Positions 1-9,527 of a DNA stretch of 64,000 bases are shown here, one piece after another. Below the pieces are notes generated by a model. That model did not search any database. It saw only the letters and a list, made by a program, of their open reading frames with translations, and had not been told where the DNA came from. This stretch comes from Immersiella caudata (lineage: Eukaryota; Ascomycota; Sordariomycetes; Sordariales; Lasiosphaeriaceae). The translations under genes were made by a program, and so were the position numbers. The stretch lies in assembly GCA_030512335.1 (NCBI GenBank), contig JAULSU010000006.1, forward strand, positions 2,108,001 to 2,172,000, written 5' to 3'. Each line of letters begins with the position of its first letter. Position 1 is the stretch's first letter.

Positions 1-2697
1 TCTCAGGGACGGCAGGTCGAGCCGGATCACCACTGGGGCCATGGTTTCTCTGGTGGAAGCGGTGGCGATGATGACCTCGACATTTACGACAACGAAGAAC
101 TCCTGTCTCCCACAGACGGGTACTTCAACGCAACGCAGAGCTCAACAGCAACGCCGTACTCGCCCTCCTCTGGCACGTCTGCAGCCGCGACATCGTCTAA
201 TGTGCCACGCGTTCCCAATATCTTGGTCGAGGATCCGTCTCTTCCACGGGGAAGCACTGCCGAGAGCAAAGCGCGAGAGGCCGACCAGGAGAGATTGGTG
301 AATGGTGAGCGGCAACGCCAGTATCAATATCCGTATCCTTCTAGACACAACAACACTTCGTCGTCCCGGTGGGACACTGGATCCAGAACCGGACCGGACC
401 GGGACGCGCACTACACCCCGGCGTCGTCATCCACATACCCATACCCATACCCAGCAACCACTTATACACCCTACACTCCACCCAGGGCCACGTACGACGA
501 GAGCTCCTTGCTCCTTCCCAGAGAGGCGCCGCCAGCATACACGCCGTCGCCAACTTCATCTTCGTCACAGAGCCCGGCCTCCCCTACGAACTACAGCACC
601 TTCCCGCCCAACGTCACCGCCGCAATGGGTCGACAGGACGAAACCCAAGGGCTCTTGGCCCATGTCGATGAGCTTCAAAGTATGGGAAATCCAGATGGCA
701 TGAACAACATGGTATTCACCTGGAGAGATCGACTGCGACGTCTTGTGCATCACCATCGTAGTGCGAGATACGCCAAGGCGGCCCTGATCGCTTTCCTCCT
801 CACTCTTGTCACAATTGGCTTTGTGACAGCTGCCGTCTCGGGAGTAGGAGCCGGTGTAAGTTGGTTACGCGTCCCCTGAGTCTGTGTTGTTTCCCCTTTG
901 TCACACAAGAGGAGATAACCCTTGTGTACGCATCATTGTTCCGTCTGTCTTTGCGTTCTTGTGCAACATCTCACCTGCATATCTACCCGGCCCATCTTCT
1001 CTCTCAGGCAACTGACGCCTTTGTAGGACTCTAATCATCATCACAACTCAACATTCGGCTCGCCCAACGGTCGCCTCAAACAGCCCCAAGAGAAACCTTT
1101 CGTACCTATTATCGGCTATCCCGGAATGGATCCTGATGATGGCATCGAGTGGATCAATCGCGGTTGCAAGGATGCACAGACCCCCCTTGACACCAAGCAG
1201 TTTGACGTTGCCTTTGGTGCAGACAGAAAGCTTGTCATCGCACAAGGTGTCCGAAAAGCCCATGAGGACTACACCCCTATCAGCACCCACGGTTACATCG
1301 TTATTCGACGCATCACCTCTGACAGCCCAGGGCCTTCAGCAGTCGTTGAGGCCTTCGTCAATGACGACCGGATTGACATCGACATTGACTGGGACGCAGA
1401 TGAGCAAACTCTGGCCGTCAAAGTGCCTCATGGTGTCCCACGGAACGAGGACGCCACGAGGCCTTGCTTGAATCTGAAGATCACCGTCTGGGTACCCGAG
1501 GATGGGACCCTTGACGCTCTGTTCGTCCAGGCTGTCCACCTTAATATCGCCTTAATGGACAGCCTCTCTATTTACCTTTCAGATCGAGCCAAGTTCCACA
1601 GCGTTGTGGGTTCGATCATGGCTGCAGCCACTGGCTCTTCCTCACGCGATGAGTCGGTCATGAGCGTTGGCGCCCCTGACTCCTTCCGGCTCCGGTCCCG
1701 AATAATCGAAGTCACCAGTACATCGGGCCACATCGTTGGATCCTGGCCGCTGTACGACTACCTGATGATTCAGACCGTCTCAGGGAATATCAAGGTTGGG
1801 GTCGAGCCTAAGGAGGCGGCCAAGAATGAGCCGAAGCCCGCAATCCTCTACATCAACTCGGCATCCGGTCATGTCGACCTCCACGAGCCCATCCACATGG
1901 CATCGGAGGCCTTCAACATCACGCAGGCTCTAGCCGCAGCTGGCAAGGGCAGTGATATTGACCTCCGCGCCGAGACAGTTCTTCCTCCGCGTGACTATCG
2001 CATCGAGATCCACACAGCAAGCGGTTACATCACAGGCGCGGCAGCGTTCAGCTCGTCTTGCGGAATTAGGACCACCTCGGGGAATATCAAGCTTGACTTG
2101 CTGCCTGTTCTTGATTCATCCCTCTCAGGAGACAGCGGCAAGCCAGCGGTGCTCAAGACGGTCAGCACAAGCGGGACAAGTAGCATTGTGGTGCTCGATC
2201 CGCTATGGGTCAATGCTCAGGCAGGAAGTTACACTCCTCTCCCATCAGCGCCACCAGTCCCCCCTGCCCCTCCGTTACCTCCCCGTGATAGTGATTGGCT
2301 TATCCCCATTGACGATGATGATCCAAGCAGCTGGATCCCGAGGCACCAACCTCACAGTGGAGAAGACACCGGCGCATCCCCTCGGGATTCTCCAGCTGCT
2401 GCACCTCAGGAACAAAGCACGGCAGACTCGAGAGCCCTGCGCGCACTCACAGCTCAGCACTCTACTACATCCGGCGACATCAAGGCAAACTATCCTGGTG
2501 TATGGGAGGGCACTATCAGCGCGCAGACTATGTCGGGGGATCTTAGTGTCCGCGGGGATGGTGTTGAGATTATTAGCGGCGGAGGAAGGGGATGGCCTAG
2601 GCGACCGCTAGTAGCTAGGAAAGGGCATGAGAAGCCTGGCTTTATCGATGTTCAGACAGTGTCAGGGGGTGTGGATATTTTGGTTGGACATACTTGA
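1..2697 (+). CDS. Membrane-anchored protein with repeated DUF4097-like beta motifs (5'-partial)
   Basis: Reading is open from the first base in frame 1, so the start codon lies before the window. Exon up to 855, intron 856-1026 (GTAAGT donor, CTGAC branch site, TAG acceptor), then 1027-2697; the joint is phase 0. The nearer AG at 1006-1007 would lead to an immediate stop and is excluded. The visible part is about 841 residues: a low-complexity Ser/Pro/Tyr-rich N-terminal region, one hydrophobic helix at about residues 259-285 just before the intron, then an extended domain with recurring 'TxSGxI/V' turns (QTVSGNIKV, SASGHVDL, TTSGNIKLDL, QTMSGDLSV, QTVSGGVDILVG). That recurrence is typical of the DUF4097/putative-adhesin beta-helix found in bacteria and in fungal membrane proteins. 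A Pro/Asp/Ser-rich insertion sits before the last repeats. The topology suggests a cytosolic disordered tail and an extracytosolic or lumenal beta domain; the function is unknown. Confidence 0.8.
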
Positions 2698-3306
2698 TGA
2701 TATGCGGGTGAACGGTGAGCACGGACGGAATAAGGGATTGGGATAACAGGACCAGTTTTGTGTATGAAACGGGAAGTAGGAGTGCGCGTGGTAACGCTCT
2801 TTTAGGAGGGTGCAGACGAATCATGACCTGGATGGGGGTTAGCTTGTCTTGGACACGGCTATTTCTTTCGCGACGGCCGTTGAGGAGCTGAGGAGGACAT
2901 CCCCGGCTATCTTGATCACTATGAAGATAGATTGGGCGATGGAGTTAATGCGTTTAACTCAAGCCTTGCAAGTAATTGTCAATTTCCCTTTGTATGAAGC
3001 CACGGTGCTGGGAATGACCTTGGCTTGAACTTATCAGGATACATTCTTGACTGATGATTACTTGCTGACTTCCATGCTAGCTTTTGTTAAATACAGACGA
3101 TTCAATACTCCCAACGCCTGCGCGCTATGCGTCAATGTGGTACCGCTGTCGTTGTTGGTAAACCCAAGGCTCGACGTGCCATCAAGACGCTGTCCTGCGT
3201 TGAACCCAACTCCTAACGCCCCATTGCCCCCCAAACGCCATTAACTCGAGCCCGGGCCCCGCCTCTGACCTCACATATGGAGGCTCAAAAAGTTATTCAG
3301 AATACT
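2698..3306. other. Intergenic, convergent 3' ends
   Basis: The stretch lies between the 3' end of the DUF4097-like gene and the 3' end of the minus-strand gene. It presumably holds their 3' UTRs. I see no further coding sequence, repeat or RNA gene. Confidence 0.5.
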
Positions 3307-3855
3307 CTACTCCTGCTTTCCCTTCTTCGCATCCGGGCGGTCGCTTCCGTCACTCCCAGACGAGACCTCCCTAGCCCTCTTCTTGAAGCCCTCGTCCTTT
3401 GTGTCCTCCTTCTTTTCCTCCTCCTCTGGCTGAGCGACTTCCTTTCCCTTGACCTTGTCGAGCTTCTGCTCTTTCTGCTCAGCGCTCTCAATCTTCTTGA
3501 GTACCTCCTCAGCATCCTTAATCTGGGCCGGGGTCTTATCCCGAGTTTCCTTAACCCCGTTCTGCTTGGCTTTCACCTCCTCCATCTCCTTGACCGCCTT
3601 ATTCCACTTTTGTTCTACCTCAGCGACGCGCGCCATCACGTCCAATTGCTGGTACGTGCATCCGTAGCACCGAGACTGTGGCTGGAGCTCGATCCTAGTG
3701 CGTGGCATGTTGTTGCGACTCGCACTGGGACGGCAGTGGTAGCCATCGGGCCGGGATCTGTCGGGGTTGGGCCAGCAGGGGCTGAGTTCGGAGCGGATGG
3801 AAGAAGCGGTACTACAGGCCTCGCAGGCGAAGGTGATTGTGGTAGTGGTGCACAT
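3307..3855 (-). CDS. Small Cys-containing coiled-coil protein, hypothetical
   Basis: I do not recognise the family. The ATG at 3855 gives 182 residues. The frame extends upstream to 4110, but only through a TTG and with no typical coding character, so the ATG is preferred. The N-terminal third has paired cysteines (FACEAC, SPCW, YHCRP, RCYGC) that could bind metal. The remainder is a highly charged Lys/Glu helix, likely coiled coil (about residues 70-135), ending in a basic tail with RKAR/KKGK-like nuclear-localisation character (KKRAR, DAKKGKQE). No signal peptide or membrane segment is present. A plus-strand leucine-rich frame across the same DNA is its antisense shadow. A short nuclear or cytosolic zinc-ribbon-like protein is possible, but this is inference. 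Confidence 0.5.
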   Translation of the reverse strand: MCTTTTITFACEACSTASSIRSELSPCWPNPDRSRPDGYHCRPSASRNNMPRTRIELQPQSRCYGCTYQQLDVMARVAEVEQKWNKAVKEMEEVKAKQNGVKETRDKTPAQIKDAEEVLKKIESAEQKEQKLDKVKGKEVAQPEEEEKKEDTKDEGFKKRAREVSSGSDGSDRPDAKKGKQE

Positions 3856-4879
3856 TTTGGAGGGTTGGGCGACTGTGAGGGGTGAAGCTATAGTGAGGGC
3901 GGTCAGGGTGAAGGTGAGACTGCTGATACGATGCAGGTACGATGCCAGTAACTGGAGTGGCGCGACGCGATGCAATATGCGACTGCCGGAGTGATGGTCG
4001 CGATCAACAGGCGGTGGTGGTGAGGTTGTCGCTGCGGATGCTCGACGGTTGGAGCCGACGCGAAGGTGGTGAGGTTGTTGATGCGACCGATACGCGACGA
4101 TTGGGGACAACGAGTAGTGGTGGTGATCTTCATAGAGAAAAGCAATGATCGATAGTCTCTGTTCTGGTCTGATTGGAGGAAGATGTAAATAACGGTTGGC
4201 TTGTCGGAAACGAGGGTGCTGATGGCTATCGAGATGGTTGTACTGTGGAAGAGCGGGGGGGGGGGGGTTCAGAGAATTTGACCTAGTTCATACTCACAAC
4301 GCCATGACAATTCACTCTTCACCTGCCAACAGGGAAACTAAGGTTACTTCTTAAGGGTCCTCCGGTCTGTACCCCAGGGCCAAACTTCCGTCCTTGATAC
4401 CTACCCGAACAAAGACCCACTACTCCTTCCAACCTTCAGGTGAACCTTCCACTCCATTCAAGAGCAGCCTCAATAGGTTTCAGCCCTCACGCATTGGCCA
4501 CTCTGCAGCAAAAGAGTCCATAATAAACATCAAAACCATGGCCTGCTGGCTGGCAGCCTCCCTGATAGTGAGGGACTGGGCATCGTTCCGCCAAATGGCT
4601 GCCTTGTATTTCAATCCTACGGCACCGCACCTGTTTCATCCCATTATTGAGTTGTCAAAAACTTTTCATACATCGAGACAGCTCCAACAAAGGATGGTTG
4701 CGAGCACACAAAGCTAGGCTTTGTGGTTTGTTCACGACAAAAAGGGGCTCTGGATCAGGTTGACAGGGGTGTCAGTCGAAGCCCCAATTCGATTGTTTCA
4801 ATTTTTCCATCAGTTTGGCCCGTGTGAATTCCGCGTGGATGCGACTTTGTTGCCTCCTTTTGTGGGTGCCGAGCCCTAA
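3856..4879. other. Gene-free stretch with a G13 run
   Basis: This is the upstream region of the minus-strand gene. It holds a run of 13 G at 4255-4267 and otherwise no gene I can support. The short frames here have no recognisable protein features. Confidence 0.4.
4255..4267. repeat. G13 homopolymer
   Basis: Thirteen consecutive G on the plus strand, in non-coding DNA. Its length may be unreliable in the assembly. Confidence 0.9.
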
Positions 4880-5350
4880 CGCGTCTTTGCCAGCGAGATG
4901 GAAACCTTGAGGAGCCCCTTTACGCGTTGGCGACGCGATTTACACGCGATTTACACGCGGAGCGCGCCAAATGTGCAGTTGTGTGTTTAAATTTAGCCAA
5001 ACTCTGCTTGTTTGAATTGAAAATGTCGCTGGGGCACGTCTTTTTCGCGTCCTTGCCGGTGAGATGGAGACCCTGTGGTGCCCCTTTTTACGTCGGCGAG
5101 GCGATTCGCTCTCATGATATATGAACATTGAAAGCAGCTTGGGATAGATCTGGCAGAACACAACCTCCTGCATGGCTTGACCTCTGGAAAGTAGCACCGT
5201 ACAGCCAATTCATGAACATTGAAAAGAGCTTCGGGTTGATTTGACGAAACTTCACCTCCGTCATGGCTTGGCCCTCCGCGTCGCAGTTCAAGAGACGATG
5301 GAGCGGCGGAAAAAACGGCGACTTGACCGAGACAAGAGGCTCGCCCACCG
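4880..5350 (-). pseudogene. Decayed, tandemly duplicated BTB/POZ-domain fragment
   Basis: On the minus strand, about 5348-5200 reads as a BTB-like core: SVKSPFF, a short linker, then INPKLFSMFMNWLYG. This matches the family pattern 'SpfF...dp..F..fl.WLY'. A second copy of the final part (QIYPKLLSMFIYHES) follows in another frame. At DNA level, 5121-5182 and 5212-5273 are direct repeats with a 91-bp period and about 74% identity by eye. Farther left, 4889-4940 and 5055-5106 form another diverged pair (GAGATGGA...GCCCCTTT). There is no intact reading frame, no start and no complete domain, so this is a relic rather than a gene. A chance resemblance cannot be excluded because the fragment is short. 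Confidence 0.4.
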
Positions 5351-6250
5351 ATCAAGCATTGATGGGGCTGGACTTCTCAAAGACTTCCTCTGCATCATGC
5401 TATCTAGCTGCCAGGCGTTGCTGTGGAATGCTGAATTGGTCACGGCCCTCACTGTTGACCCCGTCTCCAACTGAACGATCTTGTTGATGCCCACCGCCTG
5501 AGGACAATTTCCTCACCGCCAGACAATGCTGAGTGAGCGTGGCTTGTCATTAACTTAAGGGTTGGGCGGTACGGGCGTTTGGATTATACCATCCCGCCTG
5601 TACGTAGAGTTCTCTCCTGGTGAGTTTGAATTTAATTCAAACTTTGCCGTGAAATCTCGAAGCTGTAACCCCAAGAATATTCAAGGACAGAAATATCAAC
5701 GGAGATACTTGTTGTCCCAAACCCCAAGTCTCAGGGAGCGCCAGCCCAACGCGCCGTCCCAGAGCTCAACTTTCCGGACTCGTGGACGGGTTCCTGCACA
5801 GCGAGGCATCCCAAGCCTGGAGGAACCTTAGACTCCAACTCCTAAACGTGTTCCTGCTCAGCGTGGTGTCCCAGGCCCGAGGTTGCACGCCTGCAATACT
5901 ACCAGTCTCCTGCTCCTGAACGCGTTCCTGCCCGGCAAGACTCTGTCGTGTGCTCCGCCGGCGCCAGTCGCGGTTGCGTTGCCCCAAGCTTTCGTGAATG
6001 CCTTTGCCTACTTGAGTCTCCGACCATGACCATGCGGCGTCTTGCTTGTTGCTTTCTCTCTTCCCAACCCAACGCCACCCTCCGTCGAGTAAGTAAACCA
6101 CCAGATGCTGCCGCTATCGCCGATAGTTGGCTTGATCCCCTGCAGGGTGAATTATGCCTTGCTTTTTTCTCATCTCCTTTTCATGATTGAGTTGCTGACT
6201 GAATCATCAAACAGTTCCAGCCGCAGCGCCCTCAAGGGCTTGAAGCAACC
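5351..6250. other. Gene-free stretch with imperfect minisatellite; possible upstream exons
   Basis: Three diverged copies of a unit containing GTTCCTGC(A/T/C)C(A/G)GC lie at about 5788, 5847 and 5920. Two of them read as P-K/E-R-V-P-A-(Q)R, but in different frames. A possible intron (GTAAGT near 6089, ending in AAACAG near 6213) precedes sequence in frame with the ATG of the next gene. The next gene may therefore start farther upstream than annotated. Otherwise nothing is recognised. Confidence 0.3.
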
Positions 6251-8605
6251 ATGTCGTCTGGAGAAGGTATTCTTTCCCAAAACACTTCTGTTCCTAGCCG
6301 TGCTAACTCTTTCCAGAGCGGCGCCTGCGTATGCAGGCCATGAGGGCGATCGAAGAGGCAGAGTTTGGCCTCGGGGACATCACCCGTAAGTGAGGATGTA
6401 TGGATCCGAATGAATCGTTGCTGACATTAAGAAGGAGGCGTCGATTTCCCCATGGCCCAATCTAGGACATCGGGTAGCCTGGCTGCCGAGAACCTGCAGT
6501 CGGCGCCGCCGTCGTCATCGCAGGGGCAGCCCGGGGCGGGGGATTCGACGTCGTCGGGGGAGCTCCGCCCTCCCGCTAGCCACCGAGGTAGGGCACCGAG
6601 TTCGTCGTCTGGAGAGGTGCTGCCGATCCGGTTTGCGCAGCGAAGCAGAGCCCCAAGCTCGTCAGGAGGGCGCCAACCAGCTCCTTCATCCCAGCGCAGC
6701 AGAGAATCGAGCTCATCGCGACTTCAGCCGCCGACATTCCGCCACGAGACGACGCTAGCAGCAGGCCCAAGTCCATTGCATCCTCAAGCCTCGCTGGGAA
6801 GCATCACACCCAGCTCCGAACAGTCCCAACGCAGTGCCCGTCGTGAAGGGCCAGGCCTGCAGAATCAGGTCACATCCAGCCCAGCAGGGCCCCGGCCACC
6901 AACCTTGGCTCGAACCCCGGCGCATCGGTACAGGTTGTTCCCAAGGACCGTTTCTCACAAGCAACTATCCCGCGCCACACCCGGACCGGGAGGACTACAG
7001 CTTCCGCCGCTCCACCATAACAGAATGCCCACCTCAGGTCGACCCCCCGCGAGCTCTCATGGCGAACGACCGGACTTCCAGCCGCAATTTACAACCAACC
7101 GAGGAGGATTCTCAGGCAGTGGCTATCAATCGACCGTTTACAACCAAAGACCAGGAGTTCCGGCCAACGCTCAACATGTGGGCAGTCAGCCATGCTCCAA
7201 TTTTCAGCAACCAAGCGGCCATTTCGGCCACCAAACTTTATCTCCCGGAAGTTTCTCTCGCCCACAGCCCCAAGTTCCTCAGCAGCCGGGCAAAAATGTC
7301 TCCTTGCAATACCCCACCGCGGAGATGATTGTGAGGCCGCAGCCGGCTACCTTGCAGGTCGCAGGTGCCGAGCAAGCCGGACAGACCGTCCTGTGCCTCC
7401 CGAGCGCTCTGACCGGCCCGATTCTACAGTCCGTCGAGGCGATCCGAGCATTGCAGCTTGTGCAAAGCGTTCAGGACTTCCCGGAGGCGCAGGCTGCGCT
7501 GACTTCTCAAACAACTCGTGCTACCCATGGGTCGAGCATCGTGGAAACAGCGGATGTCGTTCAAGCTCTGCAGGATGTATTGAACGGACCAGCATCGTCC
7601 CCTTTAGCTTTGACAGCAACGAAGAGGTTGAGACGTCGGTTGCAGGCCAAGAGACCGACCCCGCCGCGATTTGATAGAACCACATCGTCGCCTCCGTCTA
7701 CCTCAGGGAGCACGTCAACCCAGGATACCACCTTGTCTCCATCCAGGAGCCACTTGGTTCCGAACAACCCATGTGGATATTTTGCACCCCCTGCGTTCCG
7801 TAAGTGTGTCCGGGAAGAAAGAAGAAGACCGTAGATACATACTAACCGAGAAACAGAACACAACTGGCAAGAACCTAACAGACGGGCGGCATACTCCATT
7901 GTTGACCCACGACGTGCCATCACATCAGGCTACACGGGACCACCCGTCGGGTCGGTACCCAACCAGTTCGTGCGAAGTTTGATGCACCAGGATTCCCAGT
8001 ATAGCCAATATCAACAGGGACAGGAACAGGAACAGGAACAGGAACAGGGGAGGCAAGAGTTTCGAAGAGAAAGGGTTGACCAGAGTGAGTATCAAGCGGA
8101 ACCACTTATTAACAGAGCCCGAGCTAATGTCCAAGGCTACACCATTGCACCGACTTCTGGCGGTATGAGCGCAACCCAGCCCGTATTCTCGTACGACCCG
8201 GCGATGAGCTCGTACGAGGCCGAAGTGGCAGCGAGTAAGTTGGTCTTTCTCCAAGACAAAAGAAACCGACTGACACAACTTACAGCCATCCTCTCCAACG
8301 AGGCCGCCGCCATCGCAAGACCTCGGCCATCCCAGGCAGAGCCGCCCAACTCTCCTAGGTTCGGTTACTTCGACCATGCCGCCCCATCGCGCGCCGCTCC
8401 GCCGCCACCGAGCCGAGTGCCGCCGTATGCGAGCGGTGCCGACCCTAAAGCCGGGCTCATGTCCGCCGACCAGGCAAGGGTGGCGGTGAACAGCAACCAG
8501 CGTCTGACGCTGATGGTCGACGGAGGCTTCGACTGCGCGTTTGGTGCCGCCACCAAGGCTGGCGGGGAGAAGGAGAGCGGGGAGGGTGATGTTGGTGGGC
8601 TTTGA
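6251..8605 (+). CDS. Low-complexity Ser/Pro/Gln-rich protein, hypothetical
   Basis: The family is not recognised. Proposed exons are 6251-6266, 6317-6385, 6432-7799, 7857-8084, 8136-8234 and 8286-8605, giving about 699 residues. Each junction has GT/AG ends, and a branch site is visible in several (CTGAC at 6422, ACTAAC at 7841, CTGAC at 8269). The third exon can begin at 6432 or 6435 (a NAGNAG acceptor). The last two introns are each 51 nt and stop-free, so retaining them would keep the frame. The protein starts with a short charged helix (MQAMRAIEEAEFG). It then has a long disordered Ser/Pro/Arg/Gln region, a short helical stretch around AVEAIRALQLVQ, a (Gln-Glu)n tract at 8024-8049 and a conserved-looking C-terminus (MLSADQARVA-type helix). 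No signal peptide or catalytic motif is visible. The start is uncertain because the frame may connect to upstream exons. Confidence 0.5.
8022..8051 (+). repeat. Hexanucleotide (GGAACA)n repeat encoding Gln-Glu
   Basis: About five copies of a six-base unit inside the low-complexity gene encode alternating Gln and Glu. Changes in copy number would keep the frame. Confidence 0.85.
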
Positions 8606-9527
8606 AGTAGGAGGTGACAAGACTAGGGGTTGGGAACGTCGCGCCAACCAGGCGATTCGTCACTTTTGTTGTTCCTTTTTTTCCCTTCTTTTTAAATATT
8701 GTAGGGTTACTTCCGGTCAAAAAATGTTGGAATTCTGTGGTGATACCAAGACTGGTCCCGTGCCTCCAAAACGCGAACTCAGGTAGGCGCGACGTGACCC
8801 CTATCTCTGCCGAAGGAAGGAGGTGACGTTCCCGTCGGTTAATTGCGGCGCTTCTTCAGGGCTTCCGCACCGTTACGTCCGCCAACGCCACAGGTCTGGG
8901 AATCAACCGCGCTAAATGAGCAAGGGTCTGTGGCGCACCGAGCGCGGGTCAGTGCTCCTCCAAAACCCCTGGGTGGATTCTCGTTGGATGGTGCATCTCA
9001 ACGGCCCCTCAGCGCTCAGGTGTTCCTTGCTGCCGACTGCCTCTTTGCTCACCCCGCATGCGTGTTTGCTGCGCAACTTGCAGCCCCTCCTGGAGTACCT
9101 TACCCAGCATGAAGCGCGGGTTTATTTTTAAAAAGTAGCCTTCCCGGGAAAGCGTTGTGCGGTCAACGGCGACCAAATTCAGCCGTGGATCCCCGTCTCT
9201 GCAGGCCGCGCTTGGAAGCTTGCGTGCTGTCTCTTGGCCCAAGGTCCTTGACCAATGCCCAGATACCCCTTCTTGAGGAAAACCTAAGTCCAAGACCTCA
9301 CCTCTGAAGGTTGCGAGAAAAGCTTCTCTGCCATTCATTGTGCTCATTCGTTGATGCTCGATCGTATGAGTGGCAGCTTTCCCCGCCAAGAATATAAGCG
9401 CCTCAGGGGATTAGCGAGCGAACCTTGGTGGGCTTTCGAACCCATCCCACATTCACCCCGAGCTCGCTGCGTTCCACTTCCGAAGACTATCGCCGGCGCA
9501 TGATAGTCGCCCGCGCTTCTCTGCGAC
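8606..9527. other. Intergenic between two plus-strand genes
   Basis: It holds the 3' flank of the low-complexity gene and the promoter of the WDR48-like gene. I see no RNA gene, repeat or additional coding region. Confidence 0.45.

Noticed and set aside
3277..3885. Leucine-rich plus-strand frame of 202 codons
   Set aside because: It is the antisense of the Lys/Glu-rich coiled-coil gene on the minus strand; Lys/Glu codons read backwards give Leu/Phe runs.
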